Assembly (NCBI GenBank): GCA_003215555.1
Contig: QCKE01000003.1
Span: forward strand, 88,712 to 152,711
Source: Prochlorococcus sp. AG-409-K04
GTDB lineage: Bacteria; Cyanobacteriota; Cyanobacteriia; PCC-6307; Cyanobiaceae
Reading direction: 5' to 3'
DNA: 64,000 nucleotides
A model generated the notes under the pieces. That model did no database searches. It saw only the letters and a program-made list of their open reading frames with translations, and had not been told where the DNA came from. Position 1 is the first letter of the stretch, and each line of letters begins with the position of its first letter. The position numbers and the translations under genes were made by a program. Positions 56,958 through 64,000 of the stretch are shown in pieces.

Positions 56958-58523
56958 TTAATCTGGTAGAGACCAATTATTCATCCCTAGTTTTGCACCT
57001 ATCTTATGTGCACATGCAAAACCACTAAAAGCAACAGCATTTAGGCCTTGTCCTGGAAAACATGAATCGCCTACACAGTAGAGCCTCTTGATGCTTGTAG
57101 TATTAAAAGGCATCGGTAGCAAGCCTGGAAGAACCATCGTAGGTATTGGTCCATAGCTACCATTGTGACGCCCAAGAAATCTCCGATGACTTTTGGGCGT
57201 GCCAATTTCTTTGTGGGCAATATTATCTTTTAAATTAGGAAAAACTTGTTCTATCTTTTGAATTAATCTATTGCTATCCTGTTCTTTTTTCTTGGCATAT
57301 TCTGAGGGAGTAAGTCCTTTCCATTCTTCCATGGAAGAGGGAGTAAAAGCATGAACGATGTGATGATCTACAGGAGCGAGTGATTTATCTAAAAGTGTTG
57401 GAATAGATATGAAAGCAACTCCTTGCTCTTGTTCCATCCTTTCCCATTCGTTCAAAATTAAATGATGGCAATGTGAATTTGTTGGAATGCAACTAGATTT
57501 GACACCTAGATGAAGGGATAAAAAGGAAGGAGATGGTTTATAGCGATTCCTCCATGTAGTCTCAGATACTGGCGTATCCTTTTGTTCTATTAATGGTTCC
57601 TTTACATTCTCTCCTCCAAAAGTGTCCCAGCGAGTTGCATTTGACACTATTGCACGAGCAAAAAATTCTTCGCCAGTTGCAAGTTTGACCCCGGTAGCTA
57701 TTTTGCCTTCTAATATAATTTTAGTCACTCTTGATTTGTATAAAATTTCCCCTCCTTTTTCTCTAAGGCCTTTAACCAATTTTTGTGCAATTACTCCAAC
57801 TCCTCCTTTTGGATAATTGATTCCACCAGCATGACGGTCTGAAAAAACCATCCCAGCATTAATCATGGGAGTTTTCTCAGCAGGCATTACTGACCAGCAA
57901 AAGCACTCTATGTCTATAAATTTTAAAAGCGCTTCATCGCTGATATATTGACGAGCTATTTTCCCAACATTAAAAGGTAACCATCTCGCTAGTCCTAAAC
58001 ATGCAAAAGGTGCTTTGAAAAAGACTTTAGTTAAATATGCAGGATCTTCTATGGAAAGAAGAGGCATTGCATCAAGACATTTGAAAACTTTCCAACAAAC
58101 TTTATAAAAAGCTTTTATACCTACTTCTTCATGCGGGAAAAGAGAAGTTAGATTTGATATGAACTTATTGTAATCTCTATCGACAATCACATTATCTCCA
58201 TTTGGTAGGTGATAAGAAAGTTGGACAGGATCTGGAATTGTTTCACACACTTCTCCTACATCCGCAAGAGCTCTGGTTAAAAGATTTGTATACCCTTTCT
58301 CTCCAAACCCAAAAATCATTGAAGCTCCAACATCAAAGGTATAGCCATTTCGTTGAAATGCCCCACTACTTCCACCAGGGATAGTGTATCTTTCTAAAAC
58401 CAACACCTTTGCACCTTTTGCTGCTAATTGAGTTGCCGTTACAAGTCCTCCTATGCCTGAGCCAATAACAATAACGTCCCAATCCACCGTCTTTTTTGCA
58501 GGATCTATAATTTTGATAGACAT
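56958..58523 (-). CDS. crtH: Carotenoid isomerase CrtH/CrtISO-type
   Basis: FAD-dependent isomerase that converts poly-cis to all-trans lycopene (prolycopene isomerase). A 521-aa protein with N-terminal dinucleotide motif GSGIGGLVTATQLAAKG, then GGSSGAFQRNGYTFDVGASMIFG, and the C-terminal FAD motif LYCVGDSCFPGQGLNAVAFSG. All are typical of CrtISO. I use ATG 58523 (MSIKII); the 58529 start overlaps trmFO by 4 bp. It is downstream of trmFO. Confidence 0.9.
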   Translation of the reverse strand: MSIKIIDPAKKTVDWDVIVIGSGIGGLVTATQLAAKGAKVLVLERYTIPGGSSGAFQRNGYTFDVGASMIFGFGEKGYTNLLTRALADVGEVCETIPDPVQLSYHLPNGDNVIVDRDYNKFISNLTSLFPHEEVGIKAFYKVCWKVFKCLDAMPLLSIEDPAYLTKVFFKAPFACLGLARWLPFNVGKIARQYISDEALLKFIDIECFCWSVMPAEKTPMINAGMVFSDRHAGGINYPKGGVGVIAQKLVKGLREKGGEILYKSRVTKIILEGKIATGVKLATGEEFFARAIVSNATRWDTFGGENVKEPLIEQKDTPVSETTWRNRYKPSPSFLSLHLGVKSSCIPTNSHCHHLILNEWERMEQEQGVAFISIPTLLDKSLAPVDHHIVHAFTPSSMEEWKGLTPSEYAKKKEQDSNRLIQKIEQVFPNLKDNIAHKEIGTPKSHRRFLGRHNGSYGPIPTMVLPGLLPMPFNTTSIKRLYCVGDSCFPGQGLNAVAFSGFACAHKIGAKLGMNNWSLPD

Positions 58524-58525
58524 GA

Positions 58526-59926
58526 TCAAATCACCTCAGCTGTATTTTTTGATCCAATTTGTTCTTGGATCACTCTAATCTCTTCCAAAGCTCTATCACG
58601 ATAGGCACCATATCGCAAACGTTTGTCTCTAATGCGTTCATCCAACTCTGGTAAAAGGCCGAAATTGGGAGGCATTGGTTGGAATGTCTTGTTTTTACTT
58701 ACTTGTTCATGTAAACCAACCCCACTAACAAAGTTTGTTAATGCACCTATCATTGTTGTTTTAGGCATTGTCATAGGTTCGCAATTCATTGCCAATAATG
58801 CAGCGTTTTTTCCAGCTAGCCAACCTCCAGCTATTGCAGCAGCATAACCTTCAGTACCTGTTATTTGGCCTGCAGCGAAAAGGTTGCCTCTTTTCCTGAA
58901 TTGAAGAGTGGGACTTAAAAGTTTTGGCGATTCGATGAATGTATTGCGATGCATTACTCCAAATCGAACAAATTCTGCTTCCTTTAAACCTGGAATTAAT
59001 TGGAATATTCGTTTTTGTTCACCCCATTTTAAATTTGTTTGAAATCCTACTAAGTTCCAAAGTCGGCCATTTGCATCTTCTTGACGTAATTGAATCACTG
59101 CATAAGCTCTCTTTGCTTGTCGGAGTTCACGATCATTTAAATCGCCCCATCTTGGATCCCATAATCCAATGGGTTTGAGAGGACCATAACGCATGGTGTC
59201 TTCTCCTCTTCTGGCAAGTTCTTCGATGGGGAGACAACCCTCAAAGAAATGAGCGGATTCTTTTTCATAATCTTTAAGATCTGCTTGTTGAGCATTCATT
59301 AGCTCAGTCCTAAAAGTTATATATTGTTCTTTGTTCATTGGGCAATTGATATAGTCAGCTTCTCCTTTGTCGTATCTGCTTGCTTTAAAGGCAAAGGAAA
59401 AATCTATACTTTCACCGCTAATAATTGGACTTGCTGCATCAAAGAAATGACACTCTTTCAATCCAGTAAATTCCTTTAGATCTATAGCTAAGGCTTCACT
59501 GGTAAGTGGGCCAGAAGCTAATACGACAATCTGATTTGTGGAAGGTAAGGCTTTTTTCTCTTCCCTTTCAATGGTGATTAAAGGGTGGTCAGATAAGGTT
59601 TTTGTTACATGCTTGCTGAAAGCACTTCTATCAACTGCTAAAGCACCACCAGCTGGCACTGAATGCAAATCAGCGGATTTGATTATAAAAGAGTTTAATG
59701 ATCTTAATTCTTCCTTTAACAGCCCTGAGGCACGATCACTATTTAGCGATCCAAAGCTATTGCTGCAAACCAGCTCTGCGAAATCAGATGAATGATGTGC
59801 CGGAGACCTTTTATAAGGTCTCATTTCAAATAATTTGACTGGAAGACCTGCATTAGCAATCTGCCAAGCAGCTTCTGATCCAGCCAAACCAGCACCAATA
59901 ACTACCAAAGAGGGCTTAGAACTCAA
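58526..59926 (-). CDS. trmFO: tRNA m5U54 methyltransferase, folate/FAD-dependent (TrmFO)
   Basis: Methylates U54 of the tRNA T-loop with methylenetetrahydrofolate and FAD. 466 aa: N-terminal FAD motif [16 protein letters not shown], and the catalytic cysteine region ELVC54SNSFGS. It also has the conserved [12 protein letters not shown] and [16 protein letters not shown]. This is the Gid/TrmFO family, distinct from MnmG. Next gene downstream is crtH, with a 4-bp overlap at its first ATG. Confidence 0.95.
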   Translation of the reverse strand: MSSKPSLVVIGAGLAGSEAAWQIANAGLPVKLFEMRPYKRSPAHHSSDFAELVCSNSFGSLNSDRASGLLKEELRSLNSFIIKSADLHSVPAGGALAVDRSAFSKHVTKTLSDHPLITIEREEKKALPSTNQIVVLASGPLTSEALAIDLKEFTGLKECHFFDAASPIISGESIDFSFAFKASRYDKGEADYINCPMNKEQYITFRTELMNAQQADLKDYEKESAHFFEGCLPIEELARRGEDTMRYGPLKPIGLWDPRWGDLNDRELRQAKRAYAVIQLRQEDANGRLWNLVGFQTNLKWGEQKRIFQLIPGLKEAEFVRFGVMHRNTFIESPKLLSPTLQFRKRGNLFAAGQITGTEGYAAAIAGGWLAGKNAALLAMNCEPMTMPKTTMIGALTNFVSGVGLHEQVSKNKTFQPMPPNFGLLPELDERIRDKRLRYGAYRDRALEEIRVIQEQIGSKNTAEVI

Positions 59927-59968
59927 GAAAACCAGTTGTAGAAACTATTGAGCTTTTTTTAAGCAAAA

Positions 59969-60091
59969 TTAGAAAGGGTTGTTATCGCCAAATTGACGAT
60001 TCCACTGTTCTCGGGCTGGCTCTTGGATATTGAAAACCACCCAAGTTACTGCAGCAAGGATTGGTAGTGTGATAATTATCAGGTTGAGCAT
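59969..60091 (-). CDS. psbY: PsbY-like small photosystem II protein
   Basis: A 40-aa frame on the minus strand: [17 protein letters not shown], then [13 protein letters not shown], ending FGDNNPF. It has a single membrane helix with the PsbY-like LP-x-LAA-x-x-W-x-x-x-NI pattern followed by a charged tail. PsbY is a peripheral single-helix PSII subunit. No strong ribosome site. It lies upstream of trmFO on the same strand. Assignment rests on pattern and length. Confidence 0.6.
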   Translation of the reverse strand: MLNLIIITLPILAAVTWVVFNIQEPAREQWNRQFGDNNPF

Positions 60092-60297
60092 GGAAATTAG
60101 ATATTTCGTCGTGATTGTACAGAAAAGAGTGCAATATTTTGCATTTGATAAGAGAATTCATTTAATCCAGCGTTGGGTCCATCGTTCTCAAAAGACAATT
60201 TTCATGAGAGTTTCATGTGGATGTTGCAAGAAATGATTTTTCAAATCAAGATTCTAGCGTGACAATTTTCATCTCTAGCTTTAATGTTCAACAGTGT

Positions 60298-60369
60298 GGG
60301 TCGCTAGCTCAGCGGTAGAGCATCCGGCTTTTAACCGGCTGGTCCTGAGTTCGAATCTCAGGCGACCCA
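60298..60369 (+). tRNA. trnK: tRNA-Lys (UUU)
   Basis: A 72-nt tRNA. Acceptor stem GGGTCGC/GCGACCC is perfect, the D-arm is GCTCAGCGGTAGAGC, and the anticodon loop CTTTTAA gives UUU within stem TCCGG/CCGGC, whose outer pair is mismatched. The T-arm is CTGAGTTCGAATCTCAG. CCA is not encoded. A small hypothetical gene starts right after it. Confidence 0.96.
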
Positions 60370-60393
60370 TTTTTGAGAAATTGTAAAAAAGAT

Positions 60394-60735
60394 ATGTTGA
60401 TTGTTTTGAAAAAGATTTTGCTGTTTAATTTCTTTTTAAGTTTATTTCAAATTTCTTTCGTAAAGGCTGGATACAACCAGTTTACCGAAATAGATTCTTT
60501 GGGAAATTGGAGTATTGAACAAAAATTTGATTCAGAAAAAGAAGTGATTGAATGTAGAGCTTCTAAATATGGCTATGGAACTTGGTTTGGAGAACGAATT
60601 AGGCTTGATAATAATAACCAACTAATTATTCCTAAAGATTTAAATGAAGGACTAGTTGAAGTTGATTTATACTTGGACGAGGTGAGAGCTGCTTTAAAAA
60701 ATTGTCGATCAGGCCTTATATATTTGGTAAACTAA
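60394..60735 (+). CDS. Small exported protein, function unknown
   Basis: A 113-aa product from ATG 60394 (MLIVLKKILLFNFFLSL...), with a clear signal peptide (about residues 1-24, cleavage near VKAG). An in-frame TTG 21 bp upstream is 3 bp after the tRNA. The mature part has two Cys (IECRAS and LKNCRSG) that could form a disulfide, and segments WSIEQKFDSEKEV and VEVDLYLDEVRAAL. No family recognised. Confidence 0.62.
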   Translation: MLIVLKKILLFNFFLSLFQISFVKAGYNQFTEIDSLGNWSIEQKFDSEKEVIECRASKYGYGTWFGERIRLDNNNQLIIPKDLNEGLVEVDLYLDEVRAALKNCRSGLIYLVN

Positions 60736-61101
60736 ACAGCATTAAATAATCAATCTATCTTGAAATAAAGACAAAACCTCGCTTTTTTATATTTTTTTTA
60801 CTCCATTAGGTATGGCTTACTCAAATTAGTAAATGAAATTTTTTTCTATTGGTTTGGCTATTTCAGCAAATATTTCGCTTTATATGTGGTTCATTCTTAA
60901 CAAGCCTTTCCCTTGAAATTATGAATTAAAGGAATTGCTCGATTTAAAACCTGAAAAAATTGGTGATTTTTTTGGAATTATTTCGCAAGGTTTTTTCATT
61001 TTTCTTTAAGTAGGTTAATAAAGGAAATTTCAGAGAGCAACTTTTTACGTTGATATGCACCATTTGGACTCATCCTGAAAGAGTGAATATAGAAATAGTT
61101 C
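60736..61101. other. 366-bp spacer with one small ORF candidate
   Basis: AT-rich. It contains a 27-codon frame at 60833-60916 (listed separately) and no other supportable gene or hairpin. Confidence 0.5.
60833..60916 (+). CDS. Possible 27-aa membrane microprotein
   Basis: The frame ATG...TGA gives MKFFSIGLAISAN, then ISLYMWFILNKPFP, one hydrophobic helix. It has no good ribosome site and is too short to judge by coding bias. It might be a photosystem- or cytochrome-associated small subunit, or simply chance in an AT-rich spacer. Confidence 0.3.
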   Translation: MKFFSIGLAISANISLYMWFILNKPFP

Positions 61102-61416
61102 ATGCCTAAGAAATCTTCTTCTCTTTCGCAATCAACTCGTCCATGGCTTTTACGTTGGGCGGAGCCAGAAAGTGTTTTAACGGTAATTCCAAAGTCAAAA
61201 ACTCAACGTTTAGCAAAGAGGGCTCAATTAGCAAATGTCGATGCAGAGAGGGCTGTAAACCGCGCGTTTCAACAAGAGCTTCTAAGAGCAAAAGCCATTA
61301 GTGAGGCTATGTATAAGTCTGGAAAGGCGGTGAGATATAGCCTTGCAAGCTCTGGAAGACAAGCTTTGTTGCGTCTTTCTGTTGCGCAAAGAAAAATCAA
61401 ATCTTGGTTTTCTTGA
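61102..61416 (+). CDS. Conserved picocyanobacterial basic protein, function unknown
   Basis: A 104-aa strongly basic helical protein (KSKTQRLAKRAQLANVDAERAVNRAFQQELLRAKAI). The Arg/Lys content could suit nucleic-acid or membrane-surface binding. No family recognised. Coding pattern and clean ATG (MPKKSSS) support a real gene. Confidence 0.68.
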   Translation: MPKKSSSLSQSTRPWLLRWAEPESVLTVIPKSKTQRLAKRAQLANVDAERAVNRAFQQELLRAKAISEAMYKSGKAVRYSLASSGRQALLRLSVAQRKIKSWFS

Positions 61417-61518
61417 ACAAATGTAAGATTCTTTTGCAAGCTTTGAATCTCAATAGAGTTTAAAATAGCCTTATTCGTATATATTTAATATTGATATATT
61501 CATTATATTATTTATTCA

Positions 61519-61830
61519 ATGCAGCTTTATTTAGTTACCTGGAAATTCGAATCTTCTGAATATCAAACATTTGCTAAAGAGGCTTTGATTAATTATGTAG
61601 AAAATGAAGAAAACAATGGTATAAAGGATGGCTATGAAAGAATTGCTTGGATTCATACTCCTCAAGATGGAACAGGAGTGATTATATGCAGAGCAGAAAG
61701 TGCAAAAATTTTATATCAAGTTTTCAACCCTTGGCGTGAGCATTATGGTATTACTTGGACATATAAACCTGGGTTGTCAACGGAAGAGCTAATAAGTCTG
61801 ATAAAAGAATCACAAGAAATAAATTCTTGA
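61519..61830 (+). CDS. DUF3303 family protein
   Basis: A 103-aa protein starting MQLYLVTWKFES, with GTGVIICRAESAKILYQVFNPWREHYGITWTYKP in the second half. This is the DUF3303 pattern (ferredoxin-like alpha-beta fold, small single-domain protein). Function unknown. No signal peptide. Confidence 0.8.
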   Translation: MQLYLVTWKFESSEYQTFAKEALINYVENEENNGIKDGYERIAWIHTPQDGTGVIICRAESAKILYQVFNPWREHYGITWTYKPGLSTEELISLIKESQEINS

Positions 61831-61948
61831 TTTTTTAAAAATATAATCCTAAAAATAAAATTTGGTTGGTGAATAGGTTCTGAAATTAAGCAATTTTTTG
61901 CTAATAAATAACTTAATTCTTAAAAAAAAACAATCGAGTCGCTTGTTT

Positions 61949-62128
61949 TTATTTGCGTCGTTTAGTCCTGTTTTTCAGACGTTGCTTTCTCTTGTATTTT
62001 TCAACAGGTGTTTCGTGATGACGAATTCTCTTTAATTCATTAAAGATGCCTGCTTTTGAAACTTCTCGCTTGAATCTACGGAGAGCAGACTCAACGCCTT
62101 CGTTTTCTCCAACTATTACCTGGGTCAA
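61949..62128 (-). CDS. rpsU: 30S ribosomal protein S21
   Basis: A 59-aa ribosomal protein: [20 protein letters not shown], then [20 protein letters not shown], and the basic tail [18 protein letters not shown]. Matches bS21. The start is TTG 62128. A stop codon lies three codons upstream in frame, so no ATG is possible, and there is no Shine-Dalgarno match. Only 59 codons, so easily missed. Confidence 0.93.
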   Translation of the reverse strand: MTQVIVGENEGVESALRRFKREVSKAGIFNELKRIRHHETPVEKYKRKQRLKNRTKRRK

Positions 62129-62596
62129 AAGAAATTAGATAGGTGATTTACAATACAAGAATATATCATTTGGAATTATCAAAAGGCCAATGTTGGAAAG
62201 TTTCGCACAAATGAATTGTTTGCCTTTTTGCTAAGAATTCAGTTATAACTACTTTTTCCAAGATTTTTGCTGAGGACTTGCTGGAAAAGAATTTCCATCT
62301 AGAAAAGATTTTTTGATTTATTTGTCAGTATTTCCGAGGCAAAGATAGATAGAAACAGTTCGGAGAATTTTTTTTTAGATACTATTCTTTGTTGGGGCTT
62401 CTTCAAATTACTCAGGATCTAGTTAGATGGTAATGAATATGGATTGCTGGAACTTTGAGTTTGAATTTTCACAAAACTACCTTTAAGACCTTTATCTCAG
62501 TCTGTCTTTTGTTTCTTTTCAGGCTTTTAAGATCCATGAGATTTTTTATTTATGAGCATTTCTTGAGTTGGGACAGCATTTTTGGAGGTTTTCGTT
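62129..62596. other. 468-bp spacer between rpsU and the 84-aa gene
   Basis: AT-rich with many T-runs. I see no gene above 20 codons with a plausible start on either strand, no repeats and no strong hairpin. It should contain the rpsU promoter on the left and that of the following gene on the right. Confidence 0.5.
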
Positions 62597-62848
62597 TTGA
62601 AATTTATGCTTTGCTGCAAAAGGAATCACATTGATATCAAGATGACTTATGAATTGAACAGCTTTTTAGATAAGGATTATTATGATTCAAGTTTTATTCA
62701 TTTAAATATTATGGATATTCAGAACAAAATAATGATCGGGGCTTTAATTTTTCTTGGTCTGTCTGGGCTTTATTATATATGGCTTTGGCTGACGGGCTTT
62801 ATTCAAGAAAGCAGATCAGAGGGGGAAATCAAACAGCCATGGGAATAG
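62597..62848 (+). CDS. Small membrane protein, function unknown
   Basis: About 83 aa. TTG 62597 is preferred because GGAGG (62584-62588) lies 8 bp before it; the frame itself is open from TTG 62582, and ATG 62606 is also possible. The N-terminal third is soluble (CCKRNHIDIKMTYELNSFL), and there is one membrane helix (KIMIGALIFLGLSGLYYIWLW) before an acidic tail. No family recognised. Confidence 0.5.
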   Translation: MKFMLCCKRNHIDIKMTYELNSFLDKDYYDSSFIHLNIMDIQNKIMIGALIFLGLSGLYYIWLWLTGFIQESRSEGEIKQPWE

Positions 62849-62882
62849 ATATGACAAAAACTATTCAATAGAAAGGAAAGTA

Positions 62883-63242
62883 ATGAATTTTATCTCTTTT
62901 CTTTTAAGCCTTTTTATTGTAATTGCACCTTATTCACATTTTGATTGTGATGGCACTCCTCTGGACGCAACGATTAGAAATAATTTGAATGGAGATTTCG
63001 CATTAGTAAATGATCTTGAAAAAGTTGATGAAGGTGCATTTGTCACACTCGATTGGGGAGAAATAAAATTGATGCTTCCAGTTTCTTTTCAAAGTGGTGA
63101 GATAAGCTTTACTGATAAAAAGTGGCTTTGGAGTTATCAAGATAACGAGAATGGCTTACATGCGGAATCACCTAGATTTGCTCAACTTCTTCCTGATGGA
63201 GAGATTGTTGATCATAAATGTCAAATTTTAGAACCAGTTTAA
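62883..63242 (+). CDS. Small exported protein, function unknown
   Basis: A 119-aa protein with an N-terminal signal (MNFISFLLSLFIVIAPYSH). The mature part has Cys near the start and the end (HFDCDGTP and DHKCQIL), possibly a disulfide, and beta-rich segments FVTLDWGEIKLMLPVSF and GEISFTDKKWLWSYQD. Found in picocyanobacteria to my recollection, no known function. Starts 34 bp after the previous gene. Confidence 0.65.
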   Translation: MNFISFLLSLFIVIAPYSHFDCDGTPLDATIRNNLNGDFALVNDLEKVDEGAFVTLDWGEIKLMLPVSFQSGEISFTDKKWLWSYQDNENGLHAESPRFAQLLPDGEIVDHKCQILEPV

Positions 63243-63365
63243 CTAGAATTCATTGTTATCAAATCTCTTAACCCAATAATTAAAACTCAAAAAAGTTAAT
63301 CTTTTTAGCAAAATTTAGATAATGGAATAAATGAACATTTTTTATGTTAATTAAATTTGACCTAT

Positions 63366-63461
63366 TTATTTGAGAAATTTTATTATCCAAATTATTGCAG
63401 CAAAAAACACACTTGCCATGTATATATAAGCAATTAAGTTACCCCAGCTTTCTTTATTCAT
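63366..63461 (-). CDS. Possible 31-aa membrane microprotein
   Basis: The minus-strand frame MNKESWGNLIAYIYM, then ASVFFAAIIWIIKFLK, is a single membrane helix with a charged N-terminus and a Lys-rich end, as in small photosynthetic subunits. No clear ribosome site. It could be chance. Confidence 0.4.
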   Translation of the reverse strand: MNKESWGNLIAYIYMASVFFAAIIWIIKFLK

Positions 63462-63558
63462 TTTTTTGATCAGTAAATAATATTTAATTTTATTATATTT
63501 TAAATAATTTTACAAATAAATTTAGGAAAAATTATTGCTTTGTATGTTTTTATTTGAT

Positions 63559-63912
63559 TTATTTTTTTTGATATTCTAGAGATAATGAATCTAAGTCAGT
63601 AATTGCTAGATCAAAGTAATAGCAGGTATCAGCAATATTAACCAAAATTTGCTCTTTTACATTTTTGATATCCACTTTTTCTACCAGAGGTTTTTTTGAG
63701 AATTCACTTTTTGTTTCACCTAAAGAAAACTTTAAAGCACCTTCATCCGAAATTCCAAATCCAGTGCTATTACAAAATGTATTAGAGAATTTCTTAGCAA
63801 TTTTATTTTCTAGCTTGATTCTTTGCTTATCTAAATCTTGCGCTGCCATAACTGGAGTTGAAGCACAAAACATAAATAGTGAAATCAATAGGCCAATAAC
63901 TAAACGTTTCAT
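63559..63912 (-). CDS. Small exported protein, function unknown
   Basis: A 117-aa protein with a signal peptide (MKRLVIGLLISLFMFCASTPVMA, cleavage after AMA-like VMAA). The mature part is helical and contains two Cys (NTFCNSTGFG and ADTCYYFD). KLENKIAKKFSNTFCNSTGFG resembles small conserved lumenal/periplasmic proteins of picocyanobacteria. No function known. Confidence 0.7.
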   Translation of the reverse strand: MKRLVIGLLISLFMFCASTPVMAAQDLDKQRIKLENKIAKKFSNTFCNSTGFGISDEGALKFSLGETKSEFSKKPLVEKVDIKNVKEQILVNIADTCYYFDLAITDLDSLSLEYQKK

Positions 63913-63935
63913 TATTTCTGAGATGGATTATTTAA

Positions 63936-64000
63936 TTATTTTATTTCCAAGGGATCACTTCTTCCATAAGAAAATTTTTTCAAGCGGCCAAGTTTTTTGC
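63936..64000 (-). CDS. Possible 3' end of a gene cut by the window edge
   Basis: The minus-strand frame is open from the window end to TAA at 63936 and reads KKLGRLKKFSYGRSDPLEIK. It could be the C-terminus of a real protein. Another frame is also open over this short piece, so the call is weak. Confidence 0.25.
   Translation of the reverse strand, partial: KKLGRLKKFSYGRSDPLEIK

Overview
The window is a gene-dense, AT-rich stretch of chromosome from a marine picocyanobacterium, almost certainly Prochlorococcus, and probably a low-light-adapted lineage. The evidence is a complete alpha-carboxysome locus with form IA RuBisCO, both protochlorophyllide reductases, photosystem small subunits (PsaM and a PsbY-like protein), NdhL, a ferrochelatase fused to a chlorophyll-binding-type helix, the cyanobacterial alkane pair ADO/AAR, and many small picocyanobacterial hypothetical genes. 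Genus is inferred from content and order. The low-light assignment rests on csoS1E and overall similarity, and is weaker.

Layout. 1-8.6 kb: ftsI, tal, a flavoprotein-frr-pyrH group, cobO, a solitary tyrosine recombinase and hemH. 8.7-14 kb: ilvB, a small secreted protein, pgeF, and an RNA-binding pair (Tab2-like and an S1-domain protein). 14-21.4 kb: creatininase-family gene, ado, aar, accA and a short-chain dehydrogenase (fatty acid to alkane metabolism), then trpF, an M50-type membrane protein that lacks one catalytic His, and a lipoate ligase-like gene. 21.5-27.7 kb: psaM, a membrane protein, por, chlL, chlB, chlN and a small conserved gene. 27.8-37.4 kb: csoS1D, rdgB, then csoS1-cbbL-cbbS-csoS2-csoSCA-csoS4A-csoS4B-csoS1E-acRAF. 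37.4-49.7 kb: ridA, gloB, hisG, ABC exporter, GNAT, two glycosyltransferase-like genes, dnaA, GST, gor, Ca/Na antiporter, pyrC. 49.8-56.7 kb: tRNA-Leu, ndhL, a DUF3007 gene, trpA, cyAbrB, YCII, cytochrome c6, DUF1232, group 2 sigma factor, DUF2214, hisIE, QueD-like. 57-64 kb: crtH, trmFO, psbY-like, tRNA-Lys, rpsU and small hypothetical genes.

How the genes work together. The central 10 kb encodes CO2 fixation in a shell: RuBisCO (CbbLS), scaffold CsoS2, carbonic anhydrase CsoSCA, hexamers CsoS1/CsoS1E, pentamers CsoS4A/B, pseudohexamer CsoS1D and RuBisCO chaperone acRAF. Just upstream, por and chlLBN give light-dependent and dark routes for the same chlorophyll step. The ado-aar pair turns acyl-ACP into alkanes next to accA, which supplies malonyl-CoA.

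I found no clearly new multi-gene system, prophage, CRISPR array or insertion sequence. The least explained signals are non-coding: a perfect 24-bp inverted repeat upstream of chlN, a 12-bp inverted repeat with a competing hairpin upstream of chlL, strong hairpins in all three spacers around the RuBisCO genes, a duplicated 15-bp element in the csoS1 leader, and a possible small RNA upstream of tRNA-Leu. In the proteins, the oddities are the YELGH site in the M50 protein and an HGY site in the QueD-like protein.
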